Both the position numbers and the translations under genes were made by a program. Of a stretch of DNA of 64,000 nucleotides, positions 49,743 to 58,125 are shown in pieces. The stretch is taken from assembly GCF_004117935.1 (NCBI RefSeq), contig NZ_SDOY01000092.1, positions 1 through 64,000 on the forward strand, read 5' to 3'. The notes under the pieces were generated by a model. The model made no database searches. It was given only the letters and a program-made list of their open reading frames with translations, and had not been told where the DNA came from. Within the stretch, counting starts at the first letter, position 1, and every line of letters starts with the position of its first letter. Source of the stretch: Streptomyces roseicoloratus. GTDB lineage: Bacteria > Actinomycetota > Actinomycetes > Streptomycetales > Streptomycetaceae.

Positions 49743-52204
49743 GTTTCGGGGGCGTTGTCGCGTTGCCGGGGCAGGGCGGGCGGCAGCAGGTCGAGCAGCG
49801 CGGTGCGGGCCTGGGCGAAGGACGGGTCGGCCTGGTAGTCGGAGTGTCCCAGGATCGGTTCGGGCAGCGGGTGTTCGCGGGTGCGGCCGTACGCGACGGG
49901 GTCGAGCAGCTCGGCCCGGTCGACGGCCGGCCTGCCGTCCTCGGCGGGCACCCGGACGGGGCCGCCGATGGGGTCGGTGGCCCGGTAGAGGTTGCTCCAG
50001 CAGTGCACGGTGCGGTGGAGGCCGCGCAGTGACTCGGGGCCGAAGTAGGCCGGGAACCAGCGTCCGTAGAGACGTTCGAGCGGCGAGCCGTAGGTGAGCA
50101 GTGCGACCCGGCCGCGGGTGGCGGGCGACAGTTGCCAGACCGCGGCGGCGGCGAGCACGCTGCCCTGGGAGTGACCGGAGATGACGAGCCGGCCGCCGGT
50201 CCGCCGGGTCCAGGAGCTCATCCGCCAGGCGAGGTCGGGTACGGCGCGTTCGGCGTAGCAGGGCGGGGCGAAGGGATGGGCGGCGCGCGGCCAGAAGGTG
50301 CCGACGTCCCACAGGATGCCGATGGTGCGGCGCGCGGAGGCGTCCTTGTAGGCGCGACGGCCCCAGGTGACGAAGAGGAGGGCGCCGAAGCCGATCATCC
50401 AGGAGCCGAGTGCCTGGGCGGCGGTGGCGGCCGAGGCGATCGCCGGGTGGGCGCCGTCGAAGGCCCGGCCGGGAACGTTCCCGCTGGCCCAGGCCCCGGC
50501 GACGGAGGCCGCGCCGAGCAGCAGGGTGGCCCCGGAGACGACGCCGACGAGAAGGGGCGCGGAGTCGGTGAGCGCCGCGCGGGCCCGGCTCGCGGCGATC
50601 TGGTCGGTGCGCAGCCGGTCGGGGTCGGCGGCCCCGTAGTCGGCTTCGACGTCCGTACGGAGCCGGCGGGAGGTGAGGACGGTGCGGGCGGCGAGCAGCG
50701 CGGCCGGCACGAGGAGGAGCAGCAGCAGGACGGGGATCACGGAGGCCTGCCAGCTGAGCAGGACGGGCGGTCCGGTGATGAGGCCGTTGCCGGCTCCGGG
50801 CGTGCCGGGGCCGTCGAGCCAGTCGGCGACCCGCTGGGCGACTCCGCCGGACATGACGCCGCCGAGGGCGCAGGCCAGCATGGCGGTGGCGGGGCCGCCC
50901 AGGCCGTACAGGGCGGTCCGGCGGTCGCGGCGCGGGCGGTGGAGGAGCAGGGCGACGACGCCGAGGGCGACGACCAGGCCGCCCTGCGCGAGGGTGAGGA
51001 CGCCGAAGACGGTGTTGCCGGGCAGCGTGCCGGCGGAGACCCAGCCGGGGTGGGACCAGCCGGTGTGTAACGCGGTGAGCGCGAGGATCAGCAGGGCCGT
51101 GGCGGGCAGCCAGGACACGAGGGCGCGTTCGATGCGCAGGTCGAGCCGGTTCTCGCTGCGGCCGCGGCGGCAGACCACCCAGAGCACGAGGGCGGCGAGG
51201 ACGGCGACGGCGGCCTGGAGGAGCAGGCCGAGGAGCTCTCGCGTGCCGCCGTCGTCGGACCGGTGGTCCTGCCCGGCGGTGGCCGCGGCGAGGACGGCGG
51301 CGACGGTGAGGAACCCGGCGGCGGTGTGGGCGGCACGCAGCCGGGCGACGAGCCGGCGGCCGTACCAGAACCCGGGCCGGCCGAGGGCGGGCCGGAGTTC
51401 GACGGGGGTGGCGGCGGTCGGGCTGGCGGCGTCGGCGGCTTCGGTGTCGGAGGCGGAGGCGGGGGCGCGGCCGGGGACGGCGTCGATGCCGGGGCCGTTG
51501 CCGGGGGCGGTGCCGTCGCCAGTGCCGGTGTCGGCGTCGGGATAGGAGGCGAGGTCGGGGTCGGCGTCGTAGCCCGTGGGCGGGCGCTGGGCCTCGTACG
51601 CGCTCCAGGTCCGGTTGGACAGGTACCAGAGCAGGCCGACGAGCGCCGTGGGCACGAGCGCGGCGAGCGCGAGGCGGCGGCCGGGCTGGGACCACCAGCC
51701 GGCGCGGTCGGCGGACAGGAAGCCGAGCCAGGAACGCCGGCCGGCGCAGGCGCCGGAGCCCGCGCACTGCCAGGCGGTCAGGTCGAGGGCGACCTCGCAG
51801 GCCGCGGCGGTGAGCAGCACGGTGAGGGTGAGCGCGACGAGCCGGACCAGCACGCCGTAGAGGCGGACGAGCCGGGCGCGGCCCTCGGTGGGCGGGCGCA
51901 TCCAGTGCGCGAGGTTGGCGACCATGAAGGGCAGGAGCAGCAGCCAGAGGGCGCGGGCGCCGTTCCCGGAGGTGAGGTTGGACCAGCAGTACGCCTCCGG
52001 AACCGGCCGGTCCGCGTACCGTTCGGGGTGGTTCTCGGCGTCGACGTCGTCCCTGCGGCGGTGCATCGCCGCGGTCCGGTCGCCGGTGACCCGCACCGTA
52101 CGCGGGTCGTCCAGCATGTCGGCCGCGGTGGCTCCGCCCACGCCGTGGACGAGCAGTTCGAGCGCCGCACCCCCGCTTCGCGGGTCGGGTGTGGCAGGGG
52201 ACAC
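49712..52204 (-). CDS. Polytopic membrane protein with a split alpha/beta-hydrolase fold
   Basis: 830 residues. The N-terminus has ALELLVHGVGGATAADMLDD, a hydrolase strand-3/oxyanion HG motif at about residues 14-24. About ten membrane helices with a disordered Ala/Asp-rich loop (about residues 215-265) follow. The nucleophile elbow VISGHSQGSVLAAA lies near residue 677, and a possible catalytic His is in ILGHSDYQAD near 786. The helices therefore appear to be inserted within the hydrolase fold. The family is conserved in actinomycetes, as far as I know, but its substrate is unknown; a lipid-like one is plausible. It is convergent with the beta-helix/AAA gene. Confidence 0.83.
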   Translation of the reverse strand: MSPATPDPRSGGAALELLVHGVGGATAADMLDDPRTVRVTGDRTAAMHRRRDDVDAENHPERYADRPVPEAYCWSNLTSGNGARALWLLLLPFMVANLAHWMRPPTEGRARLVRLYGVLVRLVALTLTVLLTAAACEVALDLTAWQCAGSGACAGRRSWLGFLSADRAGWWSQPGRRLALAALVPTALVGLLWYLSNRTWSAYEAQRPPTGYDADPDLASYPDADTGTGDGTAPGNGPGIDAVPGRAPASASDTEAADAASPTAATPVELRPALGRPGFWYGRRLVARLRAAHTAAGFLTVAAVLAAATAGQDHRSDDGGTRELLGLLLQAAVAVLAALVLWVVCRRGRSENRLDLRIERALVSWLPATALLILALTALHTGWSHPGWVSAGTLPGNTVFGVLTLAQGGLVVALGVVALLLHRPRRDRRTALYGLGGPATAMLACALGGVMSGGVAQRVADWLDGPGTPGAGNGLITGPPVLLSWQASVIPVLLLLLLVPAALLAARTVLTSRRLRTDVEADYGAADPDRLRTDQIAASRARAALTDSAPLLVGVVSGATLLLGAASVAGAWASGNVPGRAFDGAHPAIASAATAAQALGSWMIGFGALLFVTWGRRAYKDASARRTIGILWDVGTFWPRAAHPFAPPCYAERAVPDLAWRMSSWTRRTGGRLVISGHSQGSVLAAAAVWQLSPATRGRVALLTYGSPLERLYGRWFPAYFGPESLRGLHRTVHCWSNLYRATDPIGGPVRVPAEDGRPAVDRAELLDPVAYGRTREHPLPEPILGHSDYQADPSFAQARTALLDLLPPALPRQRDNAPETQGSSGRSSG

Positions 52205-52383
52205 TTCGGGGACTCGCTTCCTGAGTGGGAGGATCGAGGTGGGAGGATTCGACGGCAGGCACCAGGATCGCGGAAGGCGGCGCCCGGCGGGACCTCTCTC
52301 ACCGAATCCGACGCCCCCTCCACCTGATTACCCGTTGATTACCCGTTTTCCTTGTTTTCCCTCGGAAAGGACCGGCCCCGGCG

Positions 52384-53325
52384 GTGAGTGACAATCAGAA
52401 CCTCCTCGCGGAGCAGCGGCGCGCCCTGATTCTCGACGAGGTGCGCCGTCGCGGAGGCGTGCGGGTCAACGAGCTGACCCGGCGCCTCAACGTCTCGGAC
52501 ATGACGGTCCGCCGGGACCTGGACGCGCTGGCCCGGCAGGGCATGGTGGCCAAGGTGCACGGCGGCGCGGTGCCGGTGGGCGAGGCGAGCACGCACGAGC
52601 CGGGCTTCGAGGCGAAGTCGGTGCTGGAGCTGGGCGCGAAGGAGCAGATCGCGCGGGCCGCGGCGCGGATGGTGCGCCCGGGGACGGCCATCGCGCTGTC
52701 GGGCGGTACGACGACGTACGCGCTGGCGCGGCATCTGCTGGACGTGCCGGATCTGACGGTGGTGACGAACTCGGTGCGGGTCGCGGACGTGTTCCACGAG
52801 GCGCAGCAGGCGGGTTCGGGCGCGGAGACGCGGGCCGGGGCGGCGACGGTGGTGCTCACGGGCGGGGTGCGGACGCCGTCGGACGCGCTGGTGGGGCCGG
52901 TGGCCGACCAGGCGATCCGTTCGCTGCACTTCGACGCACTGTTCCTCGGGGTGCACGGGGTCTCGGTGGAGGCGGGTCTGTCGACGCCGAATCTGGCGGA
53001 GGCCGAGACCAACCGGCGTCTGGTGCGCTCGGCGCGCCGGGTGGTGGTGGTCGCCGACCACACCAAGTGGGGGACGGTGGGCCTGAGTTCGTTCGCGACG
53101 CTGGACGAGGTGGACACGCTGGTGACGGACGCGGGTCTGTCGGGGCGGGAGCGCGAGGAGATGGCGGAGCATCTGCCGGGCCTGGTGGTGGCGGGCGAGG
53201 ACGACGCGGACGCCGTGGTCGCGGCGGACGGGCGCCTCGGGATCCCCGGACCGGCCGGCACGGCGAAGGCGGGGGGCACGGCGGGCACGCCGAGCACGGC
53301 GGACGCGGCGGATCCGGCGGAGTGA
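52384..53325 (+). CDS. DeoR/GlpR-family transcriptional regulator
   Basis: 313 residues. The N-terminal DeoR HTH is LAEQRRALILDEVRRRGGVR, VNELTRRLNVSDMTVRRDLD and GMVAKVHGGAVPVGEAS. The DeoRC sugar-phosphate sensor domain follows (ALSGGTTTYALARHLLDVPD, VVTNSVRVADVF, FLGVHGVSVEAGLSTPNLAE). Such repressors respond to phosphorylated sugars. The start is GTG at 52384. The C-terminal 50 residues are an Ala/Gly tail. No sugar transporter or kinase is adjacent. Its stop overlaps the next GTG start (GTGA). Confidence 0.92.
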   Translation: MSDNQNLLAEQRRALILDEVRRRGGVRVNELTRRLNVSDMTVRRDLDALARQGMVAKVHGGAVPVGEASTHEPGFEAKSVLELGAKEQIARAAARMVRPGTAIALSGGTTTYALARHLLDVPDLTVVTNSVRVADVFHEAQQAGSGAETRAGAATVVLTGGVRTPSDALVGPVADQAIRSLHFDALFLGVHGVSVEAGLSTPNLAEAETNRRLVRSARRVVVVADHTKWGTVGLSSFATLDEVDTLVTDAGLSGREREEMAEHLPGLVVAGEDDADAVVAADGRLGIPGPAGTAKAGGTAGTPSTADAADPAE

Positions 53326-53759
53326 GCCGGTTCCGGATCGAGCGGCTCGTGGCGCTGCCGCCCGCCGAGGCGTGGCGGCGGCTCACGGACTGGCCGGCGC
53401 ACGGGGCGCGGGTTCCCTTCACCCGGACGACGGTCCTGACGCCGGGCCGGGACGGGGTGGGTGCCGTGTTCACGGCGCGCACGGGAGTCGGCCGGTTCGG
53501 CTTCGACGACCCGATGGAGGTCGTGCGCATGGAGCCGCCCGGGCCGGGCCGTACGGGGGTGTGCCGACTGGTGAAGCGGGGCCGGGTGGTGCGCGGCCGG
53601 GCCTCGTTCGAGGTGTCCGGGACGGCCTCCGGCGGCAGCCGGGTGGTGTGGGCCGAGGAGCTGCGGGTGCGGGGCGTGCCGGCGGCCCTGGACCCGGTGC
53701 TCGCGGCCGGGGGACGGTACGTGTTCGGTCGGGTGCTCGACGGACTGATGCACGACTGA
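53322..53759 (+). CDS. SRPBCC-family protein
   Basis: 145 residues. The START-like helix-grip domain is shown by FRIERLVALPPAEAWRRLTD at the N-terminus, a beta-rich core (GFDDPMEVVRMEPP, VVWAEELRVRGVP) and a C-terminal helix. Its GTG start overlaps the DeoR stop by 4 nt, so it is translationally coupled to that regulator. Ligand and activity are unknown. Confidence 0.86.
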   Translation: MSRFRIERLVALPPAEAWRRLTDWPAHGARVPFTRTTVLTPGRDGVGAVFTARTGVGRFGFDDPMEVVRMEPPGPGRTGVCRLVKRGRVVRGRASFEVSGTASGGSRVVWAEELRVRGVPAALDPVLAAGGRYVFGRVLDGLMHD

Positions 53760-53813
53760 CGGGTTGTCAGTTACGGTGTGGTCCCACGCACCCGTTGGAC
53801 GGGAGGAACGGCC

Positions 53814-54314
53814 ATGTCACGCCGACTCCGGCCGGTGGAGCTCGACTTCGCCGAGACGGCACCCCTGCGCCTGGTGTTCACCGCCGATCTGACCGCCCCG
53901 CCCGCCGCGGTCTACCGCTCGCTCGCGGTCGAACTGGGCAGCATGCCCGCGTGGTTCGCCGCGGTCACGTCCGCGACGCCGGTCGACGGCGGCGCCGGGA
54001 GGACGGTCCGTCTGCGCGGCGGGATCGAGTTCCGCGAGACGATCCTGGCGAGCGACCCGGCGGTCCGTTACACGTACCGGGTCGACGAGACCAACGCGCC
54101 GGGCGTCACCGCGCTCCTGGAGGAGTGGGCGCTCTCCCCCGCCGCGGACGGCACCAGGGTCCGGTGGACCATGGCGGTCGACGGCAGCGGGGCCTGCCGG
54201 ACGGTCCTGCGACTGGCCCGGCCGGGCGTCGGCAAGTCCTTCCGGGACGCGATGCGCGGCCTGGACCGGCGGCTCACTCCGGCCAGACACCCGTCGCCAG
54301 GAAGTGCTCGATAG
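53814..54314 (+). CDS. Second SRPBCC-family protein
   Basis: 166 residues. Pattern as for START-like proteins: [35 protein letters not shown], then [20 protein letters not shown] and a C-terminal amphipathic helix ([14 protein letters not shown]). A good GGGAGGA lies 8 nt before the ATG. It is only weakly similar to the preceding SRPBCC protein, so not a recent duplicate. The last 41 bp overlap the convergent PLP enzyme gene. Confidence 0.85.
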   Translation: MSRRLRPVELDFAETAPLRLVFTADLTAPPAAVYRSLAVELGSMPAWFAAVTSATPVDGGAGRTVRLRGGIEFRETILASDPAVRYTYRVDETNAPGVTALLEEWALSPAADGTRVRWTMAVDGSGACRTVLRLARPGVGKSFRDAMRGLDRRLTPARHPSPGSAR

Positions 54315-55392
54315 CCGCGCCGTACGGCGCGACGTCCAGCCCCTGGCCGGCCAGCCACTCGTCCGAGTAGTACTTGTCGAGGTAACGCTCGCCCGGGTCG
54401 CAGATGAGCGTGACGACGCTGCCGGTGCGCCGCTCGGCGACCATCTCGGCGACGATCTTCAGGGCGCTCCACAGACCGGTGCCGGTGGAGCCGCCCGCCT
54501 TGCGGCCGATCGCCGCCTCCAGCGCGCGCACGGCGGCCACGCTCGCCGCGTCGGGCACCTTCATCATGCGGTCGACGGCGCCGGGCACGAAGCTCGGCTC
54601 CATGCGGGGCCGGCCGATGCCCTCGATGCGCGAGCCGCAGTCCGCGGTCGCGTCCGGGTCCTCGTGCACCCAGCCGTCGAAGAAACAGGAGTTCTCGGGG
54701 TCGGCGACGCAGATGCGGGTGTCGTACTGCATGTAGTGCACGTAGCGGGCGATCGTGGCCGAGGTGCCGCCGGTGCCGGCGGTGGCGACGATCCACGCGG
54801 GCTCGGGGTAGCGTTCCAGCTTCAGCTGCTGGTACATCGATTCGGCGATGTTGTTGTTGCCGCGCCAGTCGGTGGCCCGCTCGGCGTACGTGAACTGGTC
54901 CATGTAGTGGCCGCCGGTGCGGGCGGCGAGGGCCGCGGCCTCCTCGTACATGGTCCGCGAGTCGTCGACGAAGTGGCAGCGCCCGCCGTGGAACTCGATG
55001 AGCCGGCACTTCTCGGGGCTGGTGGTGCGGGGCATGACGGCGATGAAGGGGACGCCGATCAGCTTGGCGAAGTAGGCCTCGGACACGGCGGTGGAGCCGC
55101 TGGACGCCTCGATGACGGGCGCGCCGGGCCGGATCCAGCCGTTGCACAGGCCGTAGAGGAACAGCGAGCGGGCGAGCCGGTGCTTGAGGCTGCCGGTGGG
55201 GTGGGTCGACTCGTCCTTGAGGTACAGGTCGATGCCCCAGCTCTCGGGCAGGGGGAAGCGCAGCAGATGGGTGTCGGCCGAGCGGTTGGCGTCGGCGTGG
55301 ACCTTGCGGACGGCTTCCTTGAGCCAGGTGCGGTACGCGGCGTCGCTGCGGTCGACGTCGACGGTGGCCATCGGGCTTGCGGTGCTGGTCAT
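54274..55392 (-). CDS. PLP-dependent cysteine synthase-family enzyme (Cds1-like)
   Basis: 372 residues. Fold-type II PLP enzyme: the lysine lies in [20 protein letters not shown], the substrate loop is [17 protein letters not shown], and the phosphate-binding loop is [18 protein letters not shown]. The insert [17 protein letters not shown] and ending [16 protein letters not shown] resemble the actinobacterial L-cysteine desulfhydrase Cds1, which releases H2S, pyruvate and ammonia from cysteine. The ATG at 55392 is favoured over 55479. The AT-rich upstream (55480-55530) contains TATTGT as a possible -10. Confidence 0.88.
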   Translation of the reverse strand: MTSTASPMATVDVDRSDAAYRTWLKEAVRKVHADANRSADTHLLRFPLPESWGIDLYLKDESTHPTGSLKHRLARSLFLYGLCNGWIRPGAPVIEASSGSTAVSEAYFAKLIGVPFIAVMPRTTSPEKCRLIEFHGGRCHFVDDSRTMYEEAAALAARTGGHYMDQFTYAERATDWRGNNNIAESMYQQLKLERYPEPAWIVATAGTGGTSATIARYVHYMQYDTRICVADPENSCFFDGWVHEDPDATADCGSRIEGIGRPRMEPSFVPGAVDRMMKVPDAASVAAVRALEAAIGRKAGGSTGTGLWSALKIVAEMVAERRTGSVVTLICDPGERYLDKYYSDEWLAGQGLDVAPYGAAIEHFLATGVWPE

Positions 55393-55631
55393 GCGTGCGT
55401 GCCTCTTCTCGTGCTGCCCAGGGGGTTGCCCATGGGGCGCCCACGGCGTGCCCACGGAGTTGTCCCGGGGAGTGCCCACCTCTCGACAATACCGCTCTCA
55501 CCTGGGCAAACGTTCTCTTTGAGGGTCCATAGGGGAGCCTTGCAGACACCCGTACGAAGGGCGTTCTGGTGTCGTCGGCCCCGACCCGGGCACACTGGGG
55601 GCAGGCATCTGCGCGAAGGGGGCGGAGCACC

Positions 55632-55910
55632 ATGTCGGAGCCCGAGTTCACGGCCACGGGAGTACGCATCGACCGCTGGCCGCGTTCGCTGACCCGCGCG
55701 GGCGAGGTCCGCATCGAGGACGGGCGGCTGTCGCTGCTGACGAGTTACGGCAGCGAGATCGACAGCGCGCCGCTGGGCAAGGTCAGGGCGGGCCGGCCCT
55801 GGTTCGCCAAGCCGGACGAGGCGGTGGCGACGGTGAACGGCACGCGCTACCGGCTCTCGGGCTCGGGGCGACTGCTCGAAGCCCTGAAGAAGGCCACGAC
55901 GACGTCCTGA
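55632..55910 (+). CDS. Small conserved hypothetical protein
   Basis: 92 residues, beta-rich, no membrane segment. Sequence features: VRIDRWPRSLTRAGEVRIED, LLTSYGSEIDSAPLGKVRAG and a C-terminal helix LLEALKKATTTS. The pattern is like a small PH-type barrel with a terminal helix. Such proteins are common in Streptomyces and have no known role. GGGGGCGGAG lies upstream of the ATG. Confidence 0.72.
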   Translation: MSEPEFTATGVRIDRWPRSLTRAGEVRIEDGRLSLLTSYGSEIDSAPLGKVRAGRPWFAKPDEAVATVNGTRYRLSGSGRLLEALKKATTTS

Positions 55911-56129
55911 CCCGCGTCGTCCGCATGGCGCCGGGCCTCGGCGGGTGCACGGCCCTGACCTGCGGCGGGTCGCCGCGAGTTGCGGCGCCGTCACCACTGG
56001 TTCACCCTGGAACCACCTCACCGAGGGTTTACCGGCGGTGACGCTGCGAACCAGCCACCGTCCTGCTACACCGCATGACAGATCCGAATCTCCGTCTTCT
56101 TCCGGACCTCACTTCGGGGAGTCGCAGCC

Positions 56130-56693
56130 GTGATCAGCGAGCCCAGCAGGTACTGCACGGTGGAGCTCCAAGCCCTGCCGTCGCGGATCGGTCAGGTCCG
56201 CAGAATCGTTTCGGCGCATCTGCGCCACTGGCAGCTCGACGCTTTGATCGACCATGCCACGCTCGGTGTCACCGAGCTCCTGACCAACGTCCACCAGCAC
56301 GCCCAGCCGGACAAGGCGTGCACCGTCGAGGTCGAGCTGCTGCTCGACCGCCTCACCGTCTCCGTCCGCGACAACGATCCACGCATACCGGATCTGGTGA
56401 CCGAACGCCCGGACCCGACCGACGAGTTCGCCACGTCGGGGCGCGGCCTCGCCATCATCGACGCGATGAGCGAGAGCTGGGGCGTCCGCCCGCACGGCGA
56501 CGCCGGCAAGGTCGTCTGGTTCACCCTCCAGGCGCCCGCTCCCTCCGTCGACCCGGCCCCGCGCGCCCGGGTCGTCCACGGCGCGACGACCGTCGGCCCG
56601 TTCGCCGACCTCCCCATGGAGACGATTCCGTTCGGTCTGCCGAACGAGCCGGTGCGCACACCGGCGACGGCCCGCCCGGCGCTGACGAGCTGA
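56130..56693 (+). CDS. RsbW/SpoIIAB-like serine-kinase-type ATP-binding protein
   Basis: 187 residues. The HATPase_c fold of anti-sigma regulatory kinases is shown by the N-box LGVTELLTNVHQHAQPDKAC, the G1-like VSVRDNDPRIPDLV and the G2 region TSGRGLAIIDAMSESWGVRP. In Streptomyces such single-domain ATPases often act with PP2C phosphatases and STAS anti-anti-sigmas; none is adjacent here. The C-terminal 55 residues are Pro-rich and disordered. The GTG at 56130 follows GGGGAG. Upstream (55985-56045), GGTTCACCC and GGGTTTACC lie close together. Confidence 0.88.
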   Translation: MISEPSRYCTVELQALPSRIGQVRRIVSAHLRHWQLDALIDHATLGVTELLTNVHQHAQPDKACTVEVELLLDRLTVSVRDNDPRIPDLVTERPDPTDEFATSGRGLAIIDAMSESWGVRPHGDAGKVVWFTLQAPAPSVDPAPRARVVHGATTVGPFADLPMETIPFGLPNEPVRTPATARPALTS

Positions 56694-56705
56694 CCCTCCG
56701 AAGCC

Positions 56706-56791
56706 CCGAAGTCCGGGCGCCCCGAAGTCCGGGCGCCCGGAAGCCCCGGCGCTCGGAAGCCCCGGCGCTCGGAAGCCCCGGCGCTCGGAAG
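56706..56791. repeat. Five tandem copies of a 16-bp GC-rich repeat
   Basis: Two copies of CCGAAGTCCGGGCGCC (from 56706 and 56722) pass into three copies of CGGAAGCCCCGGCGCT (56738, 56754, 56770) and a partial one. It lies between convergent genes and just before a terminator. Confidence 0.88.
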
Positions 56792-56860
56792 CTTCGGGAG
56801 CCCGGGAGCTCCGGAGCAGCCCCGGCCTGGCGAGCCCCCGCGGCTCCGCCCGTGGATGGT

Positions 56861-56891
56861 GCCCCCTCCGTGTCGCCGACCCGGAGGGGGC
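56861..56891. terminator. Bidirectional hairpin between convergent genes
   Basis: 10-bp perfect arms GCCCCCTCCG (56861-56870) and CGGAGGGGGC (56882-56891) around an 11-nt loop. It ends 4 bp before the SHOCT stop codon and also lies downstream of the anti-sigma-like gene. Confidence 0.7.
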
Positions 56892-56895
56892 GCAC

Positions 56896-57210
56896 TCAGG
56901 ACCGCCGCCCCTTGTCGTCACCGCGTCGGCCGAACTGCTCCTCCAGTACGGTGAGTCGGCGCCAGTACTCGTCCTCGTCGATCTCGCCGGCCGCGAAGCG
57001 GTGGCCGAGCAGGGCGATCGGCGAACGCTCGTCGGCATCACCGGCGGACGGGCCGGGGCCGCCGAAGAAGCCCGGGCCGGAGCCGGGGCCGCGGTGGCGG
57101 CGCCATCCGGAGCGGCGCAGGACGGTGATCACGGTGACGATCACGGCCGCCCAGACGAGCGGGAAGAAGAGGACCCAGGGGCCTGGGCCCGCGTGGGCGA
57201 GAGTGTTCAT
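56896..57210 (-). CDS. Small membrane protein with SHOCT domain
   Basis: 104 residues. One membrane helix (WVLFFPLVWAAVIVTVITVL) is followed by a Gly-rich linker and a C-terminal SHOCT helix pair (PIALLGHRFAAGEIDEDEYW, RRLTVLEEQFGR). SHOCT domains often mark proteins with an oligomerisation or regulatory role; none is defined. GAGGAG lies 10 nt before the ATG. Its start overlaps the stop of an 18-codon leader frame as ATGA. Confidence 0.85.
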   Translation of the reverse strand: MNTLAHAGPGPWVLFFPLVWAAVIVTVITVLRRSGWRRHRGPGSGPGFFGGPGPSAGDADERSPIALLGHRFAAGEIDEDEYWRRLTVLEEQFGRRGDDKGRRS

Positions 57211-57263
57211 CGTCGTTCAGCTCCTCGTGCGTTCGTACCTTCGCGAGTTCGCGTCTTCCGCAT
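57207..57263 (-). CDS. Putative 18-residue leader peptide overlapping the SHOCT gene
   Basis: The ATG at 57263 has GAAGGAG 9 nt upstream, a near-ideal Shine-Dalgarno. The peptide is very basic (MRKTRTREGTNARGAERR). Its TGA overlaps the SHOCT ATG as ATGA, so ribosomes could re-initiate directly. It is short enough to arise by chance. No family is recognised. Confidence 0.35.
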   Translation of the reverse strand: MRKTRTREGTNARGAERR

Positions 57264-57270
57264 GCGTTCG

Positions 57271-57363
57271 TTCTCCTTCGCGCGGCCGTTCTCCTTCGCG
57301 CGTCCGGTCCTCCTTCCTGCGTCCGTGTCTCCTTCGCGCGTCCGTGCCTCCTTCGTGCGTCCC
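57271..57363. repeat. Five 18-19-bp repeats, each carrying a Shine-Dalgarno-like GAAGGAG on the minus strand
   Basis: On the plus strand TCTCCTTCGCGCG/TCCTCCTTC units begin at about 57271, 57289, 57308, 57327 and 57346. On the minus strand, the sense strand of the SHOCT leader, every unit contains AAGGAG. Confidence 0.8.
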
Positions 57364-57470
57364 GATGCTTCGAGACTCGCTCCACGGGGGCCTCCGCGGC
57401 GTCGTACGGCCGACGGCTTCGCGCGTACGACGGCGGGAGTACGAGGAGCCCCGGCGACTGCTCCTGGATT

Positions 57471-57492
57471 CTGTACCTACTGGTATGTACAG
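57471..57492. promoter_or_regulatory. TetR-type operator palindrome
   Basis: Outer arms CTGTAC (57471-57476) and GTACAG (57487-57492) are perfect, with inner TAC/GTA also symmetric; the 22-bp site is near-palindromic. It contains TATGTA, usable as a -10, and ends 8 bp before the TetR ATG. Autorepression is likely. Confidence 0.65.
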
Positions 57493-57499
57493 TGACGGC

Positions 57500-58108
57500 A
57501 TGACGACGCGAACGAGCACGAGCGCCGCCGCGGGCACCACGGCGAGTGCCTCCGAACGCCTCGTCGAGGCCACGCGTGAGCTGCTGTGGGAGCGCGGCTA
57601 CGTCGGCACCAGCCCCAAGGCCATCCAGCAGGCGGCCGGGGCCGGTCAGGGCAGCATGTACCACCACTTCACCGGCAAGCCCGACCTGGCCCTCGCCGCG
57701 ATCCGGCGCACGGCGGACGAGTTGCGCGCCGGCGCCGAGCGCGTGCTCGGCGGGCCGGGCTCGGCGTACGCCCGGATCGAGGCGTACCTGCTGCGCGAGC
57801 GTGACGTGCTGCGGGGCTGCCCGGTGGGGCGGCTGACGATGGATCCCGACGTGGTCGTGAGCGACGAGCTGCGCGCACCGGTGGACGAGACGCTGCACTG
57901 GCTGCGCGGCCGGCTCGCCGGGATCGTCCAGGAGGGTCTGGACGACGGGGAGTTCGAGGGCCCGATGAGCGCCGAGGAGATCGCGTCGACGGTCGTCGCG
58001 ACCGTCCAGGGCGGCTACGTCCTGGCCCGCGCCTCCGGCTCTCCCGCCTCCTTCGACACCGCCGTACGCGGTCTGCTCGCGCTGCTGTCCGCCCGTACCC
58101 GTCACTGA
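57500..58108 (+). CDS. TetR/AcrR-family regulator
   Basis: 202 residues. The N-terminal HTH is SERLVEATRELLWERGYVGT, SPKAIQQAAGAGQGSMYHHF and TGKPDLALAAIRR. The C-terminal ligand domain includes RGCPVGRLTMDPDVVVSDEL and SAEEIASTVVATVQGGYVLA, as in regulators of the LmrA/YxaF-like group. The next gene, DUF4865, starts 18 bp downstream and is probably in the same transcript. The palindrome upstream suggests the pair is self-repressed until a ligand binds. A longer start at 57485 is possible. Confidence 0.92.
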   Translation: MTTRTSTSAAAGTTASASERLVEATRELLWERGYVGTSPKAIQQAAGAGQGSMYHHFTGKPDLALAAIRRTADELRAGAERVLGGPGSAYARIEAYLLRERDVLRGCPVGRLTMDPDVVVSDELRAPVDETLHWLRGRLAGIVQEGLDDGEFEGPMSAEEIASTVVATVQGGYVLARASGSPASFDTAVRGLLALLSARTRH

Positions 58109-58125
58109 TCCCGAGGAGTCGGACC

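Noticed and set aside
57271..57363. CRISPR-like array
   Set aside because: Units are 18-19 bp in direct tandem without spacers, and no cas genes are in the window; the same holds for the other arrays.
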